Shown piece after piece: positions 48,608-56,439 of a stretch of 64,000 bases of DNA. The DNA is taken from NCBI RefSeq assembly GCF_028747205.1, contig NZ_CP112880.1:7661501-7725500 (forward strand). The letters are read 5' to 3'. The stretch's first letter is position 1; every line of letters starts with the position of its first letter. The DNA comes from Streptomyces sp. CA-278952. Its GTDB lineage: Bacteria > Actinomycetota > Actinomycetes > Streptomycetales > Streptomycetaceae. A model generated the notes under the pieces. It saw only the letters and a list, made by a program, of their open reading frames with translations. It did not search any database and had not been told where the DNA came from. The position numbers were made by a program, and so were the translations under genes.

Positions 48608-49441
48608 ATGCGAGCCCGTTCAGGTCCCACCGTGGAGCACCGTGTTCTCGCGGTCCGCCTCCGTATGCTGCGGGAACGCGCGGGAATCAGCCTTCGGGCC
48701 GCGGCCGACGCACTGGACGCCCACCCTGCCACCGTCCGGCGCATCGAACGCGCCGAGACCGGACTCGACGCCCGGCAGGTCGGCGAGCTGCTCCGCTGTT
48801 ACGGCGTTCCGCCCGCCGTGGCCGAGCCCATCATGGCCGGGCTCGGAGCCGCGAACCTGCCCGGCTGGTGGCACCGGTGGCGGGACGCGATGGACGGCTG
48901 GCAGCAGGACGTCATCGGAGTGGAGTCCTCGGCGAGCCTCGTACGGACCTGGCACCCGGCACTGGTGCCCGAACTGCTGCGCACCCCCGCGTACGCCGCC
49001 GCGCTCTACCGTACGCAGTACCCCGACGACACCCCCGGGCGCCGGGAGCGCCGTGTCGAGCTGCTGCGGGAGCGCCGCCGCCGCTTGGGTGGGCGCGGGG
49101 CCGCCCTGTGGGCCCTGTTCCCGGCCGTGGCCCTCCATACGAGGGTCGGCGACCGGGAGACCATGGACGGGCAGCGGGCCGCGCTGGCCGAGGCGATGAA
49201 GGAACAGCACGTCACCGTTCAGGTAGTGCCCATGGACCACCCGCCGCACCCCCTGACCGGCGTACCGCCCCTGCACATCCTCCGGGTGCCCGCACCCGAG
49301 ATCGGGGACCAGGCGGTACTGGAGACCCCGGGCGTCCGGGTCGACGTCATCGACGATCCCGAAGCCGTGATGGCCCACCGCATCCGGCTGGACGCCGCGT
49401 GTGCCGCCGCACCCGGCCCCGGAACCCCGCTGCCGGAGTGA
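48608..49441 (+). CDS. Helix-turn-helix XRE regulator with DUF5753 domain
   Basis: This is a 277-residue protein. The N-terminal XRE domain (about residues 15-70) reads LRMLRERAGISLRAAADALDAHPATVRRIERAETGLDARQVGELLRCYGV. The rest is the DUF5753 ligand-type domain, with VESSASLVRTWHPALVPELLRTPAYAAAL and VTVQVVPMDHPPHPL. ATG 48608 has GGAAGG 8 nt upstream. It is paired with the divergent anti-sigma-type kinase. The usual small DUF397 partner gene is absent. A 21-bp perfect-stem terminator follows. Confidence 0.9.
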   Translation: MRARSGPTVEHRVLAVRLRMLRERAGISLRAAADALDAHPATVRRIERAETGLDARQVGELLRCYGVPPAVAEPIMAGLGAANLPGWWHRWRDAMDGWQQDVIGVESSASLVRTWHPALVPELLRTPAYAAALYRTQYPDDTPGRRERRVELLRERRRRLGGRGAALWALFPAVALHTRVGDRETMDGQRAALAEAMKEQHVTVQVVPMDHPPHPLTGVPPLHILRVPAPEIGDQAVLETPGVRVDVIDDPEAVMAHRIRLDAACAAAPGPGTPLPE

Positions 49442-49447
49442 CCCGCC

Positions 49448-49498
49448 GGGCCCGCCGCATCCCGGGCGGGCCCGGCGCGCCCGGGATGCGGCGGGCCC
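49448..49498. terminator. Very strong hairpin terminator after the XRE gene
   Basis: The arms 49448-49468 and 49478-49498 are perfectly complementary over 21 bp (left arm begins GGGCCCGCCGCATCC) with a 9-nt loop. It lies between the XRE gene and the phosphatase gene. Confidence 0.85.
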
Positions 49499-49523
49499 CG
49501 ACGCCGTACAGCGTGGGGGAGTG

Positions 49524-50624
49524 GTGCAGCCGCGCAGGGCCAAGTGGATTCCGTTGGGGGTCGTCGTGCTGGCCGTCGTGCTGGACCTGGTGACCCCGAC
49601 GGACGTCACCTCCGCACCCCTGCTGATGGCGGTTCCCGTCGCCGCGGCACCGCTGCTGACGCTGCGCGGCATCGTCGCGATCGGCGCCCTCTCGATGGCG
49701 GTCCACGCGGGCCTCGCCTGGTACGACGGCACCTTCGGCTGGCAGCGGGGCGTCGCCAACCAGCTCACCCTTCTGGCCGTAACCGTGCTGGCCGTCTTCA
49801 TCAACCGCGCCCTGGAGGGCCGGGACGCCCGGGCCCGCCGCGCACGCCATATCGCCGCCGTGGCCCAGAGCGCAGTCCTGCCCAAACCCCCCTCGCGCCT
49901 CGGTGAGCTCAGGATCGCCGCCCGCTACGTGCCCGCCGAGAACGAGGCCATGATCGGCGGTGACCTCTACGTCGTGCAGGACACTCCGCACGGGGTGCGG
50001 GTGATGGTCGGGGACGTCCGCGGGAAGGGCCTGGGCGCGGTCAGCGCGGTCTGCGCGGACCTGGGGGCCTTCCGGTACGCGGCGGACGAGGCGGAGGACC
50101 TGCCCGGCCTCGTGACCGCGCTGGAGAGGGCCCTCCTGCGCGAGGGCGGCCGACGCGGCGGCCAGGAGCAGGACGAGGGGTTCACCACCGCGCTGATCGC
50201 CGAGTTCGCCGAAGACCTCGAAGCCGTACGCGTCGTCAACCGGGGGCATCCACCGCCGGTGCTGCTGGACGCCGAGGGCAGGGCCACCGTCCTCGGACCC
50301 TCCGAGGAGGCTCCCCCGCTCGGCATGAGCGCCCTGGGGCCGTGGTCCTGCCCGGTCGACACCTTCCCGTTCCCGCCCGGCGCCACCCTCATCTGCTACA
50401 CGGACGGCGTCACCGAGGCCCGCGACGAGTCCGGGGTCTTCTACGACGCGTCTGTCCGGCTGCCCTTCCTCGTCCACCACCGCGCGCTGATCGGCGACCC
50501 GGCCACCCCGGCGCAGATTCTCCACCTGCTGATCGAGGACGTGGGGCGTCACACCGGCGGCCGGGTCCAGGACGATCAGGCGCTCCTCGCCCTGCACCGC
50601 CCCCGGGTCCGCCCGTACACGTAA
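49524..50624 (+). CDS. Membrane-anchored SpoIIE/PP2C-type serine phosphatase
   Basis: This is a 366-residue protein. Three or four hydrophobic segments in the first 95 residues precede a SpoIIE-like PP2C domain. The metal-binding acids are in AMIGGDLYVV and MVGDVRGKGL, then RGHPPPVLL, LICYTDGVTEARDE and DDQALL. Such phosphatases dephosphorylate anti-anti-sigma factors and oppose RsbW-type kinases. Three of those kinases are in this window, although none is adjacent in an operon. The start is uncertain: GTG 49524 and GTG 49521 adjoin, with GGGGGA just upstream. Confidence 0.88.
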   Translation: MQPRRAKWIPLGVVVLAVVLDLVTPTDVTSAPLLMAVPVAAAPLLTLRGIVAIGALSMAVHAGLAWYDGTFGWQRGVANQLTLLAVTVLAVFINRALEGRDARARRARHIAAVAQSAVLPKPPSRLGELRIAARYVPAENEAMIGGDLYVVQDTPHGVRVMVGDVRGKGLGAVSAVCADLGAFRYAADEAEDLPGLVTALERALLREGGRRGGQEQDEGFTTALIAEFAEDLEAVRVVNRGHPPPVLLDAEGRATVLGPSEEAPPLGMSALGPWSCPVDTFPFPPGATLICYTDGVTEARDESGVFYDASVRLPFLVHHRALIGDPATPAQILHLLIEDVGRHTGGRVQDDQALLALHRPRVRPYT

Positions 50625-50675
50625 CGACCGCCACGCGCCGCGGCGCCGCGATCGGGACTTCGGTCAAGGAAGCAC

Positions 50676-50724
50676 TTGACTATGAAGGTGCGTCTCCTCA
50701 TAGTTAAGGACATGCCTAACTATG
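50676..50724 (+). promoter_or_regulatory. Promoter and ArsR-type operator over a leaderless start
   Basis: The -35 TTGACT (50676-50681), 17 bp and the -10 CATAGT (50699-50704) place transcription start at the ATG 50712. The perfect inverted repeat CATAGTTA (50699-50706), N10, TAACTATG (50717-50724) covers the -10, the start point and the first codons. Binding there would block RNA polymerase. Confidence 0.75.
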
Positions 50725-51050
50725 GCGGATCGCTGGACCGGGTGTTCCAGGCGCTGGCGGATGGAACGCGCCGGGCGATGGTGGAGCGCCTGATCCGGGG
50801 ACCGGTGTCGGTCAGCGAACTGGCCAGGCCGCTGGAGATGTCGCTGCCGGCGGTCATGCAGCACATCCAGGTGCTGGAAGCCTGCGGGCTGGTCAGATCC
50901 GAGAAGATCGGCCGCGTCCGCACCTGCCGCATCGATCCGGACGTGCTGCGGACGGCCGAGGACTGGCTTGCGGAGCAGCGCACGTTCTGGGAACGGCGCC
51001 TGGACCGGCTCGGCGACTACCTGCTCGATGATTCCGGCACACCGGAGTGA
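50712..51050 (+). CDS. ArsR-family (SdpR-type) transcriptional regulator
   Basis: This is a 112-residue winged helix protein. RVFQALADGTRRAMVERLIRGPVSVSELARPLEMSLPAVMQHIQVLEACGLV is the complete ArsR helix-turn-helix. It has no cysteine pair typical of metal sensors. It is followed, after 11 bp, by an AHSA1-type SRPBCC gene, the common ArsR-AHSA1 pair whose ligand is unknown. The ATG at 50712 coincides with the predicted transcription start, and the operator overlaps it, so autorepression is likely. Confidence 0.9.
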   Translation: MPNYGGSLDRVFQALADGTRRAMVERLIRGPVSVSELARPLEMSLPAVMQHIQVLEACGLVRSEKIGRVRTCRIDPDVLRTAEDWLAEQRTFWERRLDRLGDYLLDDSGTPE

Positions 51051-51061
51051 GGAAGCCTGTG

Positions 51062-51520
51062 ATGATCGACGGCTCTGTCACGCACGCCACGTTCACCCTC
51101 GAACGCCTCTACCCGGCCACCGCGGCCCGGGTGTTCGCCGCATGGGCCGACCCGAAGGCGAAGGCCCGCTGGTTCTCCACGCCCGACGCCGACCATGAAC
51201 TGGACTTCCGGGTCGGGGGCCGGGAGGCCAACCGCAGCCGCCCGGACAGCGGCCCGTCGTTGACGTTCGAGTCGTTGTACCGCGACATCGTGCCGAACGG
51301 GCGCATCGTCTACACCTCTGTGCTGCACGTGGGGGAGGAGCTCGCGGCGGCATCGCTGACGACCGTGGTGTTCTGCCCGGCCGACGGGGGCACCCGGCTG
51401 GTCCTCACCGAGCAGGGCACCTTCCTCGACGGCCGGGAGGAACCCTCCTGGCGGGAGCTCGGCACCGGCGACTGGCTCGACGCGCTGGGCGTCGAGCTGG
51501 GTGCGGGAGGGCACGGGTGA
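51062..51520 (+). CDS. AHSA1-type SRPBCC protein
   Basis: This is a 152-residue protein: ERLYPATAARVFAAWADPKAKARWF at the start, SLTFESLYRDIVPNGRIVYTSVL in the middle, TRLVLTEQGTF and LGTGDWLDAL at the end. It is the classic activator-of-Hsp90-ATPase-like fold found next to ArsR regulators. ATG 51062 is chosen over GTG 51047 (which overlaps the ArsR stop) because GAGGAAG lies 9 nt before it. Its stop overlaps the GTG of the following MFS gene. Confidence 0.87.
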   Translation: MIDGSVTHATFTLERLYPATAARVFAAWADPKAKARWFSTPDADHELDFRVGGREANRSRPDSGPSLTFESLYRDIVPNGRIVYTSVLHVGEELAAASLTTVVFCPADGGTRLVLTEQGTFLDGREEPSWRELGTGDWLDALGVELGAGGHG

Positions 51521-53139
51521 GCTTACGGCCGTCCCCCTCGAAGTGGCGGGTGCTCGTGTTGCTGGGCACGGCGTTCTTCATGACCATCCTGGACGGCACG
51601 AGTCTGCTGACCGCCCTGCCGGCCATCGAGCGGGAGTTCCGGGCGCACGGCACCGCCGTCTCATGGGCGGTCACCGCCTACGCACTGGCCTTTGCCGGCC
51701 TGCTGCTGTTGTGCGGCCGCGCCGCGGACCTGCTCGGCCGCCGCAGGGTCTTCCTGGCCGGAATGTCGCTGCGCGTGCTGGCCTCGCTGGGATGCGGGTT
51801 CGCCCCCTCGACAGAGGCGCTGATCGCAGCCCGCGCTCTGCAGGGTGTGTCGGCCGCCATCATCGCCCCCGCAGCCCTGTCCATGGTGATGAACGCCTTC
51901 ACCGAAGGCGCCGAGCGGAACAAGGCGCTGGGAATCTGGGGCGGGATCGGAGGATTCGGCGCCACCGCCGGGCTGCTGCTGGGCGGCCTCATCACCGACA
52001 CTCTCGGCTGGCAGTGGGTCTTCTGAATCAACGTCCCGGTCGGGGCGGTGGTGCTGATCCTCGCGCCGGTGATGCTGACCGAGAGCCGGAACCGGGCGCG
52101 TGTCCGCTCCTTCGACCTGGCCGGGGCGCTGACGGTCACTTCGGCGCTCGTGCTGTTCGTCTACTCCATCACCAGCGTCCCTGACGTCGGGTGGTCCGGC
52201 TGCCACGTCCTCGGGCCGTTGGCGGGTGCGGTGGCGCTGACCGGCTTGTTCGTCGTGATCGAACGGCGGTCCAAGGCGCCGCTGGTGCCGTTCGGGGTGC
52301 TGCGGTCGCGTTCCCTGGTCGGCGGCGACCTCCTGCTCCTCGTCACGGGCGTGGCGGTCGACGGCATGCTCATCGTCCTCACCGCCCACGCGCAGTCGGT
52401 GCTCGGCTGGTCGCCCGTCCGGTTCGGTCTCACGGCCGGAGCGATGACCGTGGCAGCCGTGGGCGGCGCTCTGGTCTGCCAGCGGGTGGTGACGAGGGTC
52501 GGCGTGCGTCCGGTCGCGACCGCCGGCACCGCCCTGCTCGGCGGAGCCTGCCTGCTGCTCACCCGGGTGGTGTCCGAGCACAGCTCACCGGAGCTCCTGA
52601 CATTCGCCCTGCTGGTCTTCGGGACGGGGATGGGCACCGCCACCGTCTGTGCGCAGATCGCCGCGTTCACCGGTGTCGCCGAACGGCACTCCGGTCTGGC
52701 CGCCGGACTCGCCGATACCTGCTTCGCCGTCGGCACCGCCCTCGGCGTGGCCATGGCCGGCAGCGTTGTCGCCGCACACGCACCGACACCTGGGACCGCC
52801 GCGCCGCAGACGCTGGTCTCCGGTCATCAGGCGGCGTTCGGCGTGGTCGGCCTCGTCGCGGCACTGGGCGGGGTCATCGCTCTGGTCATGCTCGGCAAGC
52901 GATCCACACCGGTCACCAGGGAGATCGCGGCGCCTTCCAATGACCAGATCGTGGCCGACCGCATTCCCGTCCGACCCATCGAGGAGCTTCCATGTCCGAC
53001 CCCGACCCGGATACCGTGCTCGGCCCCTTCAGCGACTCCGGCGCCGACGCCACCCCCTGGCCGACCACACTGCGTGAGCTCCAGCAGGCACGACTGTTCT
53101 GGCTGTCCACCGTCCGCCCCGACGGCCGGCCCCACGTGA
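51517..53139 (+). pseudogene. MFS (DHA2-type) transporter interrupted by an in-frame TGA
   Basis: From GTG 51517 (overlapping the SRPBCC stop) the frame reads a clear DHA2-type drug transporter: FFMTILDGTSLLTALPAIEREF, CGRAADLLGRRRVF and LQGVSAAIIAPAAL. It stops at TGA 52024-52026 after GWQWVF. The same frame continues at once with INVPVGAVVLILAPVMLTESR and runs a further 370 codons with good helices. The expected motif is W-V-F-W-I-N-V-P, so a TGG codon has become TGA. The 3' end of the open frame overlaps the PNPOx gene by 148 bp, so the original stop may also have been lost. Confidence 0.8.
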
Positions 53140-53510
53140 CACCGTTGCTGGCCGTCTGGACCGGCGGCGCCCTGTACTTCGCCACGGGCGACCAAGAACG
53201 CAAGACGCGTAACCTCCACGGCAACCACCACTGCGTCATGACAACCGGGACGAACGTCCTGGACGGTCTCGACATCACCATCGAGGGACGCGCCGAGTTG
53301 GTGCACGACCCGGCAGAACGCAGCGTTACCGCCGAAGCCTACGAGGGCAAGTACGGCGACCTGCTGACGAGCCCGGACGGCACCTGGTATGGCCTCGGTG
53401 ACACCATCCGCTCCGGCAGGGTCCTGCTGTACCGCATCGACCCGGACTCCGGATTCGCCTTCGGAAAGGGCCGGACGTACAGCCAGACCCGCTACCGCTT
53501 CGGGCGCTGA
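52992..53510 (+). CDS. Pyridoxamine 5'-phosphate oxidase-like flavin/F420-binding protein
   Basis: This is a 172-residue split-barrel protein: ARLFWLSTVRPDGRPHVTPLLAVWTGGALYFATGDQERKTRNL is the standard PNPOx-like entry, followed by LDITIEGRAELVHDPA. These proteins bind FMN or F420 and are often reductases; the substrate is unknown. ATG 52992 has GAGGAG 6 nt upstream and lies inside the 3' part of the broken MFS frame. It closes the ArsR-AHSA1-MFS-PNPOx row. Confidence 0.87.
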   Translation: MSDPDPDTVLGPFSDSGADATPWPTTLRELQQARLFWLSTVRPDGRPHVTPLLAVWTGGALYFATGDQERKTRNLHGNHHCVMTTGTNVLDGLDITIEGRAELVHDPAERSVTAEAYEGKYGDLLTSPDGTWYGLGDTIRSGRVLLYRIDPDSGFAFGKGRTYSQTRYRFGR

Positions 53511-53732
53511 CCTCCTACCGCCCACCGCCACCGAATGCCGGGCGCACCCCACTCCGGCCAGGGGAGGAGGGCCCGGCCCCGCCGAGGTGCATCGGCGCCG
53601 ACCAGCTGTGCCACCTCAGGCCCCGACACCGGTACGGGTTTGAGGCGCCGATCGGCGGTCACCCGCACGGTAGACACGTACGGCAAGCGACGTACGACGT
53701 ACCGACATCAGGAGTGAGCGGAGTTGAGCAGC

Positions 53733-53999
53733 ATGGAGAACTGGCGCCTGCACGCCGCCTGCCGCGACGAGGACCCGGACCTGTTCTTCCCTATTGGGAG
53801 TACGGGACCCGCCGTCGTCCAGGCCAAGGAGGCCAAGGCCGTCTGCCGGTCCTGTCCCGTACAGGCCGCGTGCCTGGAGTGGGCCCTGGAGAACAAGCAG
53901 GAGTCCGGCATCTGGGGCGGCCTGTCCGAGGACGAGCGGCGTGCCCTGAAGCGTCGCAGCCGCCGACGGGCGGAGGCCCGGGGGCGGGGTGCGGCCTGA
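53733..53999 (+). CDS. WhiB-like iron-sulfur regulator (WblE-like)
   Basis: This is an 88-residue protein with the four [4Fe-4S] cysteines C10, C38, C41 and C47 (C-x27-C-x2-C-x5-C), the G-I-W-G-G turn (59-63) and a basic tail RRSRRRAEARGR. ATG 53733 is preferred to TTG 53724, because GCGGAG lies 9 nt before the ATG. The sequence (DEDPDLFFPIG, GGLSEDERRALKRR) is closest in my memory to WblE. Which Wbl paralog it is needs a tree. Confidence 0.9.
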   Translation: MENWRLHAACRDEDPDLFFPIGSTGPAVVQAKEAKAVCRSCPVQAACLEWALENKQESGIWGGLSEDERRALKRRSRRRAEARGRGAA

Positions 54000-54085
54000 C
54001 CCGTACCGCGGTACTCCCCGGCCCCGAACGGTGACATCACCGCCACGGGTTCGTCGTACGGGGAGGAATGGGTACACGATGAACC

Positions 54086-54472
54086 ATGGACACCACCACC
54101 GTCTGGCTCGTTCTCGGCGCCGTGGCCGTGCTGATCATGCTGGCCTCGGCCATCGTGCTTCTGGTGCGCGTCTTCAAGGCCAGGAAGCTGTTGGTCGACG
54201 CCGGGATCCCGCTGCGCAGCAAGGCGCTCGTCTGGGCGGCCGTCATCTACACCGTGTCACCGGTCGACCTGCTGCCCGACCCCGTCTACCTGGACGACAT
54301 CGGCTTCCTGCTGGTCGCCCTCCGTTCCCTCCACTCGGCGGCGTCGGCCGCCGGAGTGCGCACGGGTGCGCGGGGGAAGAAGGCCCCGTCGGAGAGCCGC
54401 CCCGACGCCGTGGGCCGAGGCCGGGCCCGCGAAGCCGATCCGCGCCCCGCGGACCCCGGTCTCCTCAGCTGA
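54086..54472 (+). CDS. DUF1232 (YkvA-like) small membrane protein
   Basis: This is a 128-residue protein. A transmembrane helix at about residues 7-29 is followed by the DUF1232 core ALVWAAVIYTVSPVDLLPDPVYLDDIGFLLVALRSL (the Y-x-x-S-P-x-D-L-x-P-D motif). The C-terminal tail is hydrophilic. The function of DUF1232 is unknown. Its stop is within a few bases of the end of the decayed FHA-ABC gene on the other strand. Confidence 0.82.
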   Translation: MDTTTVWLVLGAVAVLIMLASAIVLLVRVFKARKLLVDAGIPLRSKALVWAAVIYTVSPVDLLPDPVYLDDIGFLLVALRSLHSAASAAGVRTGARGKKAPSESRPDAVGRGRAREADPRPADPGLLS

Positions 54473-55507
54473 ACGCGGGAGCCTCTTGCGAGGCCGCCCC
54501 CGGCGCGGGGTCCCGCGGCTCCGGGGAGTCGGGTCCGGGCGGCTGCGGGGCCGACTGCGAGCCCGGCGGGGTCTCGGGTGCACGAGCAACCGGTCGCGGA
54601 CCTCCAGACTCAGCCCACTGCGCGTGACGACGATGACGGTACGGCCGTCGTCGGCCGGCCCGCGGAGCATGTTCATGACCGAGCGGTCCCTGCCGGGGGC
54701 GAGCCCCGAGGTCGGCTCGTCCAGGAAGAGCAGCGAAGGCTTCGTCAGCAGCTCCAGGGTCACGCTCACCCGCCTGCGCTGGCCGCCCGAGAGCGAGTGG
54801 ATCGGCTGGTCGGCGCGTTCTCCGAGGCCGAGTTCCCGGATCACCTCGGCGACCCGCTCCCGCCGCTCGGCCTTCGCGTTGTCCTGCGGGAAGCGCAGCT
54901 CGGCGGCGTAATCGAGGGCCTTACGCACGGTCAGCTGCGCATGCAGGATGTCGTCCTGCGGGACGAGGACGAGGCCGGTGCGCCGGCGCAGCTCGGCGAA
55001 GTCCCGGTAGAGGTCACGGCCGTCGTCGAGCTCCGTGCCGCTGTCGGCCGGGCGCCGGCCGGTGAGCGCGTTGAGCAGGGTGGACTTTCCCGCGCCGCTG
55101 GGACCCACCACGCCGAGCAGGCATTTCTCGCCGCGACCGGGAAGGAGACCCGGTCCAGCCGGGTCCTGCCGCCGGGTCCTGCCGCCCTTGCCCGCCCGGC
55201 CGACGGTCACCCCCAGGCCCTGGACGTCCAGCGAGACCTCACCGGTGTCCACGAACTTCTGGAGGGCGTCGCCGACCAGGCAGAACGCCGAGTGGCCGAT
55301 GCCGACGATGTCACCGGGGCCGACGGGTCCGCGGGTGACCGGCTGACCGTTGAGGGAGGCGCCGTTGGTGCTCTCCTCGTCCTCGATCGTCCAGCGACCG
55401 GCCTCGGGGTGCAGGATCGCGTGGTGCCAGGAGACCCTGATGTCGTCGATGACCACATCGCTCCCGGGGTCGCGCCCGACAGGGAAGTCCCGGCTCGGAC
55501 TCAGCAC
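54465..55507 (-). pseudogene. Decayed FHA-ABC ATPase gene
   Basis: The reading frame encodes an FHA domain (FPVGRDPGSDVVIDDIRVSWHHAIL; DEESTNGASLNGQPV). A complete-looking ABC ATPase core follows: Walker A VVGPSGAGKSTLLNAL, signature IHSLSGGQRRRV and Walker B LLFLDEPTSGL. After RDRLLVHP the frame turns into Arg-rich nonsense. A single shift restores a Pro/Ala-rich tail ending in TGA at 54467-54465. The beginning of the FHA domain and the ABC-2 membrane domain normally found in this family are missing. The gene is most likely inactive or a truncated remnant. Confidence 0.65.
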
Positions 55508-55581
55508 CGTGCAGCCCAGATCGGTCTCCGGAGCGAGTTCGGGCGCCGCCGCCTCCGGCCCGCACCCGGAGGCCGAGAGGC

Positions 55582-55998
55582 TCAGCGGGGCACGGTGGCG
55601 AGGATGACCTTCCCACCGTTCGCCGCATCGACGACCTGTACCTCCTGGGCCAGCCGCTGGACCATCGGCCAGCCGAATCCGCCGGTCAGGCCGGTCAGAT
55701 CGGGCGTCCGGTCCTGCGGGTGCGCCGGGCTCGGGTCGGTGACGCGGACGTGGACGCCCCTGCGGTCCGCGGTCAGCCACAGCGCGGTGACGGCCCCCGC
55801 GTGCAGGACGGCGTTGGTGACCAGCTCCGACACGAGGATCAGGAGGTTCTGGACCATGTGCGAGGTCGGCGCCGGGTGCAGCCCGGCGACGAAGGCGCTG
55901 ACCGCGTCCCGCGCGTCGGCGGCCTTCTCCGGTCGGCAGATGAAGTCGGTGCGGGTCTCGCCGTCCGGTGAAAACGTCATAAGAATACGGTCGTCCAT
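55582..55998 (-). CDS. ATP-binding anti-sigma-type regulatory protein (HATPase_c_2), third copy
   Basis: This is a 138-residue protein with N-box LLILVSELVTNAVLHAG, then VHVRVTDPSPAHPQ and GGFGWPMVQRLAQEVQV. The ATG at 55998 has GGGGTGG upstream; the longer frame to 56061 lacks a ribosome-binding site. It directly precedes the decayed FHA-ABC gene on the same strand and may have been in an operon with it. The sigma or anti-anti-sigma partner is unknown. Confidence 0.8.
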   Translation of the reverse strand: MDDRILMTFSPDGETRTDFICRPEKAADARDAVSAFVAGLHPAPTSHMVQNLLILVSELVTNAVLHAGAVTALWLTADRRGVHVRVTDPSPAHPQDRTPDLTGLTGGFGWPMVQRLAQEVQVVDAANGGKVILATVPR

Positions 55999-56439
55999 GG
56001 TTTCCACCCCGTCGTGTGTGCTTTCTGGTGCATCCCGGATACCCCCGAATCGGCGTTTCATGGAAGTCGGCTGCCGGGGCGGCCGGGCCCGTCGGCCCGG
56101 TGGGCAACCCGGAGGGTGTCGCCCGCGGGCAGTGTGCGCCCCTTCGGTGCACCGCGCAGCCGGGAGGTGTGGCGGAGGCCGCCGACGAGGCCGGGCCGGA
56201 TCCTGGCGGCGTCGGGGTGCCGCTCTCCGTGGCGAGAGCTTGCGGGCCCCGGCGACTGTTCGCCCGTCGGCCGCCCCCGGCCGCCCCCGGCCGCCCAGAG
56301 GGTACAGGTCAGTTTTCTATCGTTGAAAATTCTGCGTGCACGACCGTTGTGCAGTGTTTGGTGTTGTGGCTCAATGTTCGACTATGTGCAGTGCCTCGCT
56401 GGTTCGAGGCACCCCCGGCTCTTCGACGAGGACGACGCC
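55999..56439. other. 441-bp divergent intergenic region
   Basis: The left part carries the promoter of the kinase gene. Around 56270-56290 there is a short tandem of CGGCCGCCCC-like units. From 56310 to 56400 the DNA is AT-richer, with TTTCTATCGTTGAAAATTC and a direct repeat TGTGCAGTG (56348-56356 and 56385-56393, 37 bp apart). The direct repeat is a possible regulator site for the glycosidase gene. No gene is seen; open frames here lack ribosome-binding sites. Confidence 0.5.

Noticed and set aside
49448..49498. Attachment site or mobile-element end at the 21-bp inverted repeat
   Set aside because: No integrase, transposase or target duplication is present; the position after a stop codon fits a terminator.
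52024..52026. Selenocysteine or programmed readthrough at the MFS TGA
   Set aside because: The residue expected there is Trp, no selenocysteine-insertion hairpin is evident, and a simple TGG to TGA mutation explains it.
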